From Geodermatophilaceae bacterium (GTDB taxonomy: Bacteria > Actinomycetota > Actinomycetes > Mycobacteriales > Geodermatophilaceae), in contig JACCUM010000124.1 of NCBI GenBank assembly GCA_013811805.1, positions 1 through 5,571 on the forward strand: a stretch of DNA of 5,571 nt, in the 5' to 3' direction. Within the stretch, counting starts at the first letter, position 1; each line of letters begins with the position of its first letter. The notes under the pieces were generated by a model. It worked only from the letters and a program-made list of their open reading frames with translations. It was not told where the DNA came from and ran no database searches. Shown here one piece after another: positions 1-5,488 of the stretch. The position numbers and the translations under genes were made by a program.

Positions 1-1091
1 GGTGCGGTGCTCGACGTGTGCGCGGGGGCGCGGTCGAGCCGTTCGCGTACGTAGCGCCACGTGACCGCAATCAGCGCGGCAATCGGTACGGCCAGGAAGG
101 CACCCATGATGCCGCCCAGGTTGCCGCCGGCGATCACGGCCAGAATGACCACCGCCGCATGCAGTTTCAGGCTCCTGCCCTGCAGGATCGGGGCGAAGAC
201 ATTGCCCTCGAGTTGCTGTACGACTACGACGATCGCCAGCACGATCAGCGCCGCGGTGAAGCCTTCACTGACCAGCGCGACGAGGACCGCGACACCGCCG
301 GCCACGAACGCACCGATGATCGGGATGAAGGCGCCGATGAAGGTGAGCACGGTCAACGGCAGCACCAGCGGCACCCCGATCACCAGCAACCCGACACCGA
401 TGAAGACTGCGTCGATCAGGCCGACGGCCAGCTGGGTGTGCATGAAACTGGCTAGGCTTGCGTAGTACCGCTTACCGAGTTCGGCGGCGTGCGGGGCGGC
501 CCGGCTCCCCGTCTGGCTTGCCAGCCAGGGGAGGAAGCGCGGCCCGTCCTTGAGGTAGAAGAAGACCAGGGTGAGGATCAGGGCCAACGTGATCAGCGCG
601 TTGCCAAGCGAGCTGATGCCGCCGAGGACGATGCCGACGATGTCGCCGGCCTGCTCTTGCACTTTGGCCAGTCCCTCGTCCAGCGCTGCACCTACTTGGT
701 CGTCGCCGAGGCTCAGCGGCGGACCGGCCAACCACTCCTGAACGGCGGCAAGTCCGCCAGCGATCCCGTCGGTGACGCCCTCGACCTGCGAGGCGACGGG
801 TACGACGATGACTGCGCCGGCGCCGATGACGAGGCCCAGAAAGGCGATGACCACGACGATCGAGGCAAGTGCCGGTGGCCACTTGTGCGCACGGAGGAAC
901 CGCGCCGCCGGCCAGAGCAGCGTAGTGACGAACAACGCAAGCACAACCGGGACGACGACGAACCACACCTTGCCCAGGAGGTAGCCAACCAGGGCGATTG
1001 CGGCCACGACGACCAGCAGTCGCCATGACAGCCCGGCAAGGGTCGAAAGCGCCGCCCGGACCCGACGAGAGCGCCCCTCCGGCGCCGTCAT
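1..1091 (-). CDS. AI-2E/PerM-family transporter (UPF0118), 3' end missing
   Basis: This frame stays open from an ATG at 1091 to the left edge, giving 363 residues without a stop, so the C-terminus is missing. It is a polytopic inner-membrane protein of the AI-2E transporter family (PF01594: TqsA, PerM/YdiK relatives). Hydrophobic segments lie near residues 22-60, 76-99, 152-180, 222-247, 250-275, 278-293 and 311-345. A soluble stretch at about 100-150 matches the family's extracytoplasmic region. The family signature is clear: FIPIIGAFVAG at 251-261, QQLEGNVFAPILQG at 292-305, then LHAAVVILAVIAGG at 310-323 and GAFLAVP at 330-336. Members export signalling molecules or act as ion antiporters; the substrate cannot be told here. 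The name reflects TqsA and does not show AI-2 transport. A G-rich stretch (GGCGGGGTGAT) about 8-18 bases before the ATG is an acceptable ribosome site. Most of the protein is present, since relatives have roughly 330-420 residues. Confidence 0.93.
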   Translation of the reverse strand, partial: MTAPEGRSRRVRAALSTLAGLSWRLLVVVAAIALVGYLLGKVWFVVVPVVLALFVTTLLWPAARFLRAHKWPPALASIVVVIAFLGLVIGAGAVIVVPVASQVEGVTDGIAGGLAAVQEWLAGPPLSLGDDQVGAALDEGLAKVQEQAGDIVGIVLGGISSLGNALITLALILTLVFFYLKDGPRFLPWLASQTGSRAAPHAAELGKRYYASLASFMHTQLAVGLIDAVFIGVGLLVIGVPLVLPLTVLTFIGAFIPIIGAFVAGGVAVLVALVSEGFTAALIVLAIVVVVQQLEGNVFAPILQGRSLKLHAAVVILAVIAGGNLGGIMGAFLAVPIAALIAVTWRYVRERLDRAPAHTSSTA

Positions 1092-1135
1092 GACGAGATC
1101 ACCCCGCCATCCTGTCGTAGTCGACCCTTTCGCAC

Positions 1136-1190
1136 GTTATGCGCAGAACGTTCCATAATCGGATCGGAATCGGGATGTTATGCGCATAAC
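1136..1190. promoter_or_regulatory. Paired palindromic operator upstream of the transporter gene
   Basis: GTTATGCGCATAAC at 1177-1190 is a perfect 14-base palindrome. GTTATGCGCAGAAC at 1136-1149 is the same with one change and keeps symmetric ACGTT/AACGT flanks over 18 bases. The copies are 41 bases apart start to start, close to four helical turns, so bound dimers would sit on the same face of the DNA. Both lie in the gap between the DUF5701 stop and the transporter start, 45-99 bases before that start, in the expected promoter area. The simplest reading is a two-site operator for a dimeric regulator controlling the transporter. The even symmetry with a central CG resembles LacI-family sites, but the regulator is unknown and none is encoded here. 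Three ATCGG units sit between the sites (1158-1173). I see no convincing -35/-10 pair. Confidence 0.6.
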
Positions 1191-1202
1191 GACCCAGTGG
1201 GG

Positions 1203-1895
1203 TTACTCGCTGGCTGCGGTCAGACCCGGTAGCCCGAGGCGGCATGCGGCCGAGGCGGAGCCGAGCCAGGTGTGCGGGTTCTTGTCCCAGCACCAGCCGA
1301 GTTTCGGCATCGCCTTGCTGATCCACAGCGCCGGAACCCGCTGATCGCTTCCCCGCGAAGCCAGTAGCGAGAAGCAGTTGTTCTTCTCCAGCGACTCCGG
1401 GAACTGCGTGACAAAGGCGATTCCCTCGTCGACGGTCAACGGCGTACGCCCAGCCGCGGTGATCGAGACCAGCGCCTCGCTCGGCCGTACATTGAGATAC
1501 TCGGCGCCTCGGTCGACGTCGAACAGGACGTACGCCCCGCCGTCCGGGATCTCGACCGACTCGATCGGCGTGAACCGGTCCACGTCGTCGAAGCCGTCCG
1601 TGACGAACCCCGGCTTTCCGTTGAGTTCGGTCAATGGCATCGAGGCCGTGGCCGGGACCATTCGCTTGGTGATTACGAGGACGAACGGAACCCGGGCCCT
1701 AGTCGGTGCTGCGAATTCGGCTCTGCGCTGCAACATGACCTGGTGCAACGGCGCGACGACGTCCCGGAAGGCGTCCGGCGCCAGCCCAGCGATCGCCGGG
1801 TAGCCCTTGTCGAGCAGTCGCTGCATCTGGCGGTCGAACTCGGCATCGGCAGCTAAGTCCTTGCCGGGGTCGATGGCGGTCTGATGAGCAGTCAT
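1203..1895 (-). CDS. DUF5701 family protein, function unknown
   Basis: A complete 230-residue protein with no signal peptide or membrane segment, so probably cytoplasmic. I recognise it from memory as DUF5701, an uncharacterised family found mainly in actinobacteria. The N-terminal helix region (about 15-60, with FDRQMQRLLDKGYPAIAGL at 20-38) is followed by a mixed region starting at VPFVLVITKRMVP (69-81). A conserved core comes next, containing GFVTDGFDDVDRFTPIESVEIP (96-117) and YVLFDVDRGAEYLNVRPSEA (122-141). The C-terminal block has VPALWISKAMPKLGWCWDKN (187-206), then PHTWLGSASAACR, rich in Trp, Cys and His. No catalytic motif I know is evident. The ATG is supported by GGAAGGAA about 5-12 bases upstream. 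The gene is divergent from the aldo/keto reductase and is followed after 111 bases by the transporter gene on the same strand. The operator pair in that gap suggests the two are separately regulated. Confidence 0.88.
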   Translation of the reverse strand: MTAHQTAIDPGKDLAADAEFDRQMQRLLDKGYPAIAGLAPDAFRDVVAPLHQVMLQRRAEFAAPTRARVPFVLVITKRMVPATASMPLTELNGKPGFVTDGFDDVDRFTPIESVEIPDGGAYVLFDVDRGAEYLNVRPSEALVSITAAGRTPLTVDEGIAFVTQFPESLEKNNCFSLLASRGSDQRVPALWISKAMPKLGWCWDKNPHTWLGSASAACRLGLPGLTAASE

Positions 1896-1935
1896 TGGGT
1901 TCCTTCCCGCGGGTCATTCGTCCGAACGCCAGCAA

Positions 1936-1948
1936 CGTACGACGTACG
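1936..1948. promoter_or_regulatory. 13-base palindrome upstream of the DUF5701 gene
   Basis: Two CGTACG hexamers, each itself a palindrome, are separated by a single A (1936-1941 and 1943-1948), forming a perfect odd-length palindrome. It lies 41-53 bases upstream of the DUF5701 start codon, where an operator overlapping the promoter would be expected. No regulator can be assigned. CGTACG occurs by chance in GC-rich DNA, so the support is the tight pairing and the position. Confidence 0.35.
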
Positions 1949-1972
1949 GAGTTAGTTCCCGGCGGAATCGGG

Positions 1973-2045
1973 GGCCGGTTCGCTTGACAACAGCGGCTTG
2001 TCGCCCTCGAAAGGGCGAAAGGGTCGGTTGTGTAGCGAACCGGCC
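1973..2045. repeat. 73-base nested inverted repeat between divergent genes
   Basis: GGCCGGTTCGCT at 1973-1984 and AGCGAACCGGCC at 2034-2045 are perfect 12-base inverted arms. After a symmetric 2x2 mismatch the pairing resumes with ACAAC (1987-1991) and GTTGT (2027-2031). An inner perfect hairpin follows, TCGCCCT (2001-2007) with AGGGCGA (2012-2018) around a four-base loop. Read as minus-strand RNA, which would be the DUF5701 leader, that loop is UUCG, a class of very stable tetraloop. The element ends 67 bases before the reductase start and begins 77 bases before the DUF5701 start. No T-tract follows on either strand, so it does not look like an intrinsic terminator. It could be a structured leader RNA, a small RNA, a REP-like intergenic repeat or a large operator. 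CGAAAGGG is also directly repeated at 2008-2023. The symmetry is visible in the sequence; the role is open. Confidence 0.6.
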
Positions 2046-2112
2046 GAAAGTGGCACCGGAACGGGGGCCAGACTGCGAGGGCGCCGCTGAGGGACGCTGA
2101 TAGGGGTACGGC

Positions 2113-3087
2113 ATGGACTACGTCCGACTGGGTACAACGGGCCTGCAGGTTTCCCGGATCTGTCTGGGCTGCATGAGCTTCGGCGATCCCGGGCGAGGCG
2201 CACATCCCTGGAGCCTCCCGGAGGCACAGAGCCGGCCGTTTCTGGAGAAGGCGCTGGCCTCGGGGATCACCTTCTTCGATACGGCGAACACCTATTCCGA
2301 TGGCAGCAGCGAGGAGATCGTCGGGCGGGCCCTGAACGACTTCGCCCGCCGCGAGGATGTGGTCCTGGCCACCAAGGTGTTCATGCCGATGCGGCCGGGT
2401 CCCAACGGTGGCGGCCTGTCCCGCAAGGCGATCCTGCACGAGATCGATGCCAGCCTGGAGCGGCTGGGCACCGACTACGTCGACCTCTATCAAATCCACC
2501 GCTGGGACCCGAACTCCCCGATCGAGGAAACCCTGGAGGCACTCGACGAGGTGGTTCGCTCCGGTCGAGCCCGGTATCTCGGCGCCTCGTCGATGTGGGC
2601 TTGGCAGTTCAGCAAGGCGCTCCATACCGCCGGCGAACATGGCTGGGCCCGGTTCGTGTCGATGCAGGACCAGTACAACCTGCTCGACCGTGAGGAGGAG
2701 CGCGAGATGCTGCCGCTGTGCGCCGACCAGGGGATCGGCGTCATCCCGTGGAGCCCGCTCGCCCGGGGCAGGTTGACCCGCGACTGGGACGAGTCCACGA
2801 ATCGGTCGGGCAGCGACCAGGTCCTGCCCAAGCTGTATGGCATGGATGGCGACCGCGAGATCGTGTCCCGGGTAGCCGAGATCGCCGGCACCCGCGACGT
2901 CTCCCGTGCGCAGGTCGCCCTGGCCTGGGTGCTGGCCAATCCGGTGATCACTGCGCCGATCGTCGGTGTGACCAAGGATCAGCATCTCGACGACGCGCTC
3001 GCCGCAGTCGACCTGCGACTGACCGAGGAGGAGACCACCCGGCTCGAGGAGCCCTACACCCCGCGGACGCCGGGCGGCTTCTCCTGA
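2113..3087 (+). CDS. Aldo/keto reductase
   Basis: A complete 324-residue (beta/alpha)8-barrel oxidoreductase that should reduce carbonyl groups with NAD(P)H in the cytoplasm. The catalytic tetrad is intact: Asp56 and Tyr61 in FFDTANTYSDG, Lys88 in LATKVF and His129 in LYQIHRWD. The family signature RLGTTGLQVSRICLGCMSFG opens the protein (5-24). GRARYLGASS (151-160) fills the place of the usual GVSN strand, and IGVIPWSPLARGRL (208-221) is the conserved barrel strand. The cofactor-phosphate loop is APIVGVTKDQHLDDAL (281-296). The sequence most resembles the YajO-like and fungal aryl-alcohol dehydrogenase-like reductases, but the substrate cannot be inferred. The ATG has AGGGG about 7-11 bases upstream. 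The gene is divergent from the DUF5701 gene and convergent with the YihY gene; its last 34 bases overlap the end of the latter, so the tail EEPYTPRTPGGFS is coded opposite the end of that gene. Confidence 0.95.
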   Translation: MDYVRLGTTGLQVSRICLGCMSFGDPGRGAHPWSLPEAQSRPFLEKALASGITFFDTANTYSDGSSEEIVGRALNDFARREDVVLATKVFMPMRPGPNGGGLSRKAILHEIDASLERLGTDYVDLYQIHRWDPNSPIEETLEALDEVVRSGRARYLGASSMWAWQFSKALHTAGEHGWARFVSMQDQYNLLDREEEREMLPLCADQGIGVIPWSPLARGRLTRDWDESTNRSGSDQVLPKLYGMDGDREIVSRVAEIAGTRDVSRAQVALAWVLANPVITAPIVGVTKDQHLDDALAAVDLRLTEEETTRLEEPYTPRTPGGFS

Positions 3088-4334
3088 GCGCTGCTGGTCG
3101 GACGTGCCGTGTCGTCCTGGACTGATGGGCCGTCCGCATTCGCTGCGGATCGAGCCGGCCGGGAAAGGCGCAACACCCGGCGCAGACGGGGCGCCATCTT
3201 CCAGCCGGGCGCCTTGCTGCTGGTGACGATTGTCGGCGGGTAGTACTCCAACAGCGCATTGTTGAACTGCGCTCCCAGAACGATGGCCAGTGAGGCGAGG
3301 TAATAGAAAATCAGGAATGTGATCGGCGTCGTCAGCGCGCCGTAGGTGAGGCCGTTGGAGTAGGCGTAGGTCAGGTAGAGCCGCAGGCCCAAGCTGGCGA
3401 TCAGGAACAGACCCGTTGCCAGCAGGGCTCCGGGCAGACCGCGCCGCCAAGCGTGGCGGCGCTTGGGAGCCACCTTGTACAGGGTTGCCAGCAGCAGGAT
3501 CAAGATGACGCCCAACGCCGGGTAGTAAGTGAAGGACACCACCGATTCGACCTCGTCGCGGATGCCAGTCGGGAACAGCCTCGGCAGCAGGTCCGGACCG
3601 ATGGCCATCAACGGCAGCAGCAGGATCCCGGCGAACAACGCAATCATGTAGAGCCCGAGGGCGAAGAAGCGTTCTCGTACGGGGTGGCGCACCTCGTGCT
3701 GGCCGTACGCGATCGTGATCGCCTCGACGAAGGCCGACATGGCCGAGGACCCGGCCCAGAAACTGATCAGCAGACCGATCGAGATGACCCCGCCCTTGGT
3801 CGAGTCCAGGATCGTGGTCACGGTTTCGCCCAGCAGATTGTCGGCGACCTCAGCGCTGAAGATCGTGCGTAGGAACCGTTCCAGTTGCTCCTGGACGGTG
3901 ATGATCGTCTCCGGGCCGAAGAACTCGGCCACCGGACCCACCAGGCCGAGCAGGGCGAGCAGCAGCGGAGCGGTGGACATCGCCGACCAGAACGCGGCCT
4001 GCGAGCTGATCCCGAACAGCGAGTCGTCCCAGGCCTTGGACAGCGTCCGGCCGGCGACCTTGCGCCAGCGATGCACGACCGGCCCGTCCGCGGTCGGGTC
4101 CGGGCCACCCCCGTGCCGATGCCATGGCTCGGTCGTACGGGCCGGAGCCGCGGCGCCGTCCGTCCCGCCGGCAGCGGTATCCGTATCGGTCATGGCGGCG
4201 TTCGGTGTCACCGGATCCGCAGCACGGGCATCCGCGGTACCGGCGTCCGCCGTACCCGCATCGGCCGTACCTGAATTCGTCGTACCCGCCGGCGCCAACC
4301 CGCGGTCAGACATCGGAGCGGCGTCTGCGGTCAC
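3054..4334 (-). CDS. YihY/BrkB-family inner-membrane protein
   Basis: A 426-residue membrane protein of the YihY/BrkB family (PF03631), once misnamed ribonuclease BN; its transport role is not settled. Six hydrophobic segments lie near 110-133, 183-205, 225-247, 266-286, 303-322 and 336-357. The family block runs from YGALTTPITFLIFYYLASLA (331-350) into IVLGAQFNNALLEYYPP. The first about 85 residues are low-complexity (Ala, Thr, Gly, Asp), include GTADA repeats, and are probably disordered; the C-terminal 45 or so residues are a polar, basic tail. The start is uncertain. The longest frame begins at GTG 4334, two codons after an in-frame TGA, with no good ribosome site. ATG 4313, GTG 4211 and ATG 4193 are alternatives that leave the membrane domain intact. 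Its 3' end overlaps that of the aldo/keto reductase by 34 bases, tail to tail, so there is no separate terminator between them. Confidence 0.9.
   Translation of the reverse strand: MTADAAPMSDRGLAPAGTTNSGTADAGTADAGTADARAADPVTPNAAMTDTDTAAGGTDGAAAPARTTEPWHRHGGGPDPTADGPVVHRWRKVAGRTLSKAWDDSLFGISSQAAFWSAMSTAPLLLALLGLVGPVAEFFGPETIITVQEQLERFLRTIFSAEVADNLLGETVTTILDSTKGGVISIGLLISFWAGSSAMSAFVEAITIAYGQHEVRHPVRERFFALGLYMIALFAGILLLPLMAIGPDLLPRLFPTGIRDEVESVVSFTYYPALGVILILLLATLYKVAPKRRHAWRRGLPGALLATGLFLIASLGLRLYLTYAYSNGLTYGALTTPITFLIFYYLASLAIVLGAQFNNALLEYYPPTIVTSSKAPGWKMAPRLRRVLRLSRPARSAANADGPSVQDDTARPTSSAQEKPPGVRGV
4222..4296 (-). repeat. 15-base tandem repeat in the N-terminal coding region of the YihY gene
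   Basis: GTAC recurs at 4237, 4252, 4267 and 4282, exactly 15 bases apart, with a degenerate fifth unit at 4222. Read on the minus strand the units encode five-residue repeats, GTTNS-GTADA-GTADA-GTADA-RAADP, at about residues 17-41 of the YihY protein. The units differ at several bases, so this is an old or diverging repeat rather than a fresh expansion. The repeat keeps the reading frame and sits in the disordered extension. Confidence 0.7.
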
Positions 4335-4366
4335 AGGTCAAGGATGCCTGACCGGGAGCGCCGCAG

Positions 4367-4426
4367 TGCACCTGTACTAGGCGGATTGTCGGTGAATCGA
4401 CGGGTGCAAGGTGCAGAGGACAGGTG
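4367..4426. other. Mutually exclusive inverted repeats upstream of the YihY gene
   Basis: The gap 4335-4455, between the VOC stop and the YihY start, holds a left arm that can pair in two ways. TGCACCT (4367-4373) is complementary to AGGTGCA (4409-4415), and the overlapping CACCTGT (4369-4375) is complementary to ACAGGTG (4420-4426). A weak GTCG/CGAC stem (4388-4401) lies inside. It could be a YihY-gene operator or leader structure or the end of the cupin-VOC transcript, but there is no T-tract. Seven-base arms at this distance can arise by chance. Confidence 0.25.
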
Positions 4427-4455
4427 TACTGAGGGGACCGAGAGCGCAGGGCGGG

Positions 4456-4839
4456 TTAGTCCCCGCTGCCGTACGGGCGGGTGATGATCTCGAGGAGGTG
4501 CCCACTGGGCTCTTCCCAGTACAGGCCGCGGCCACCATCGTTCGTGTTGACCTCGCCGAGCTGTGACTTGTGCGGGTCGGCCCAGTACTGCAAGCCACGG
4601 TCGCGGATGCGGCCGAAGATCGCGTCGAATTCGTTGTCCTCCACCAGGAACGCGTAGTGCTGCGTGTGGACGCCCTCAGGGTTGTCGAGGTAGTCGAGGG
4701 ACACGTCGTTGTCCACCTGGGCGACGAGGAACGGGCCGTACGGCGTCGGCGGAGCCAGGCCCAGGATGTCGCAGAGGAACGTCGCTGAGTCACGCTTGTC
4801 CCTGACGTTCACGATGGTGTGGTTGAGCTGGACACTCAT
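4456..4839 (-). CDS. VOC superfamily protein (glyoxalase/extradiol dioxygenase fold)
   Basis: A 127-residue single-domain VOC protein, the usual length for one pair of beta-alpha-beta-beta-beta modules (about 1-55 and 58-122); such proteins normally act as dimers. Likely metal ligands are His7 in LNHTIVNVRD, His61 in TQHYAFLVED and Glu117 in GHLLEIITRPYG. GRGLYWEEPSGHLLEIITRP (103-122) is a strong family signature. VOC enzymes use a divalent metal for isomerisation, epoxide opening or ring-cleaving dioxygenation; the reaction here is not determined. The frame is open far upstream through the cupin gene, but ATG 4839 is chosen because an ideal AAGGAG lies five bases before it and the fold starts there. 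It follows the cupin gene after 16 bases that contain this ribosome site, so the two form an operon. Confidence 0.9.
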   Translation of the reverse strand: MSVQLNHTIVNVRDKRDSATFLCDILGLAPPTPYGPFLVAQVDNDVSLDYLDNPEGVHTQHYAFLVEDNEFDAIFGRIRDRGLQYWADPHKSQLGEVNTNDGGRGLYWEEPSGHLLEIITRPYGSGD

Positions 4840-4855
4840 GAGAACTCCTTCAATC

Positions 4856-5344
4856 TCATAGCCAGTGATTGTCGTGGCGCAGATAGAACTCGGCGAGCTC
4901 CTCAACGGTGAGCTGCCGTCTCTCGGCGAGTTCGGCGAGGCCCTCGAAGTAACCCTCGCGGGGCGCCCCGGGGGTGAACATGAGCAGCATCGAGGCTGGT
5001 TCGCCGGATTCGTTGCGAAAGGCGTGGATCCCGCCCTCGGGTACGAACAAGAAATCCCCTGGCCGGGCTTCGATCCAGGTGGCGCCGTCGTACAACCGCA
5101 CGGTCCCGGACAGAACGAAGAAGGACTCCGAGATCGTCTTGTGGAAGTGCGGGCCCGGACCGCTCGGCGTCGGTCCCATTTCCCAGCGGTACAGGCCGAA
5201 CGCACCGTTGGTCGAGGCAGCGGTCCCGAGGTAGTGCACGGTGTTTCCCGAGGTGTAGATCAGATCGGGGGCCTGATCCGCGCGTCGTAGTGTGGCGCTG
5301 ACCTCACCGGTGGTCCCGGAGTATCGAGGCACTGGATAGGACAT
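4856..5344 (-). CDS. Cupin-domain protein, quercetin-dioxygenase-like
   Basis: A 162-residue single-cupin protein, soluble and without a signal peptide. Cupin motif 1 is GPGPHFHKTISESFFVLSG (62-80), with metal ligands His66, His68 and Glu73. Motif 2 is PGDFLFVPEGGIHAFRN (95-111), with His107. All four ligands are present, so a metal-dependent oxygenase or isomerase, or a small-molecule-binding protein, is likely. The overall pattern, including LMFTPGAPREGYFEGLAEL (121-139) after the barrel, resembles the quercetin 2,3-dioxygenase-like cupins, but the substrate is unknown. A C-terminal helix (about 132-156) ends in RHDNHWL. The ATG at 5344 is preceded by AAGGGAG with a 7-base spacer. It is the first gene of a two-gene operon with the VOC gene; the promoter should lie in 5345-5470, where I see no clear -35/-10 pair. 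Confidence 0.92.
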   Translation of the reverse strand: MSYPVPRYSGTTGEVSATLRRADQAPDLIYTSGNTVHYLGTAASTNGAFGLYRWEMGPTPSGPGPHFHKTISESFFVLSGTVRLYDGATWIEARPGDFLFVPEGGIHAFRNESGEPASMLLMFTPGAPREGYFEGLAELAERRQLTVEELAEFYLRHDNHWL

Positions 5345-5439
5345 GCAGCCGCTCCCTTGCTTTCTGCATCGAGGCTAGCTGTCGTGCAGCGGTGACTAGA
5401 GCCGCGGTTGCCTCACTTAACGCGCGGACATCTTCAGGG

Positions 5440-5449
5440 CCTAGCTAGG
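5440..5449. promoter_or_regulatory. CCTAGCTAGG palindrome upstream of the cupin gene
   Basis: A perfect 10-base palindrome 96-105 bases before the cupin start. A related GGCTAGCT lies at 5373-5380, nearer the start. It might be a regulator site for the cupin-VOC operon, or only a chance palindrome; CTAG is generally rare in bacterial DNA, which makes two copies here slightly notable. Confidence 0.25.
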
Positions 5450-5488
5450 TCGCCGGACGCGAGCGATTTATCAGGTCGCCGGGACGCG
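5447..5488. repeat. Short direct repeat across a gene end
   Basis: AGGTCGCCGGACGCG (5447-5461) and AGGTCGCCGGGACGCG (5473-5488) are the same apart from one inserted G, 26 bases apart. On the minus strand the second copy encodes the last codons of the upstream gene, and the first lies just after its stop. This looks like a small local duplication of the gene end, damaged by a one-base change. Confidence 0.45.

Noticed and set aside
18..1028. Several overlapping open frames of 70-184 codons on both strands inside the transporter gene
   Set aside because: They are shadows of the transporter frame, which shows unmistakable family motifs and stays open for 363 codons. Their proteins are low-complexity Arg/Asp or Thr/Ala-rich text.
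1099..1326. 75-codon minus-strand frame covering the operator pair
   Set aside because: It begins inside the DUF5701 gene, has no ribosome site and no recognisable motif, and the conserved DUF5701 C-terminus lies in another frame.
1984..2012. TTGACA at 1984-1989 as a -35 box for the reductase
   Set aside because: No acceptable -10 hexamer lies 16-18 bases downstream (the bases are TCGAAA), and the motif is part of the inverted-repeat stem.
2001..2018. Inner hairpin TCGCCCT/AGGGCGA as an intrinsic terminator
   Set aside because: No T-tract follows on either strand, and it lies upstream of two divergent starts rather than after a gene.
1699..3450. 583-residue minus-strand open frame antisense to the reductase
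   Set aside because: It crosses the DUF5701 start, the whole reductase and part of the YihY gene, all with clear homology in other frames. Its protein has no recognisable domain; long antisense frames are common in GC-rich DNA.
4840..5205. Upstream extension of the VOC frame to 249 residues
   Set aside because: The added part lies out of frame over the cupin gene and is Arg/Ser/Pro-rich. The VOC fold and an ideal ribosome site both support the start at 4839.
5345..5470. Possible promoter boxes TTAAGT and TAGTCA on the minus strand upstream of the cupin gene
   Set aside because: The spacing is 16 bases, but both hexamers match the consensus poorly, so I could not support a promoter call.
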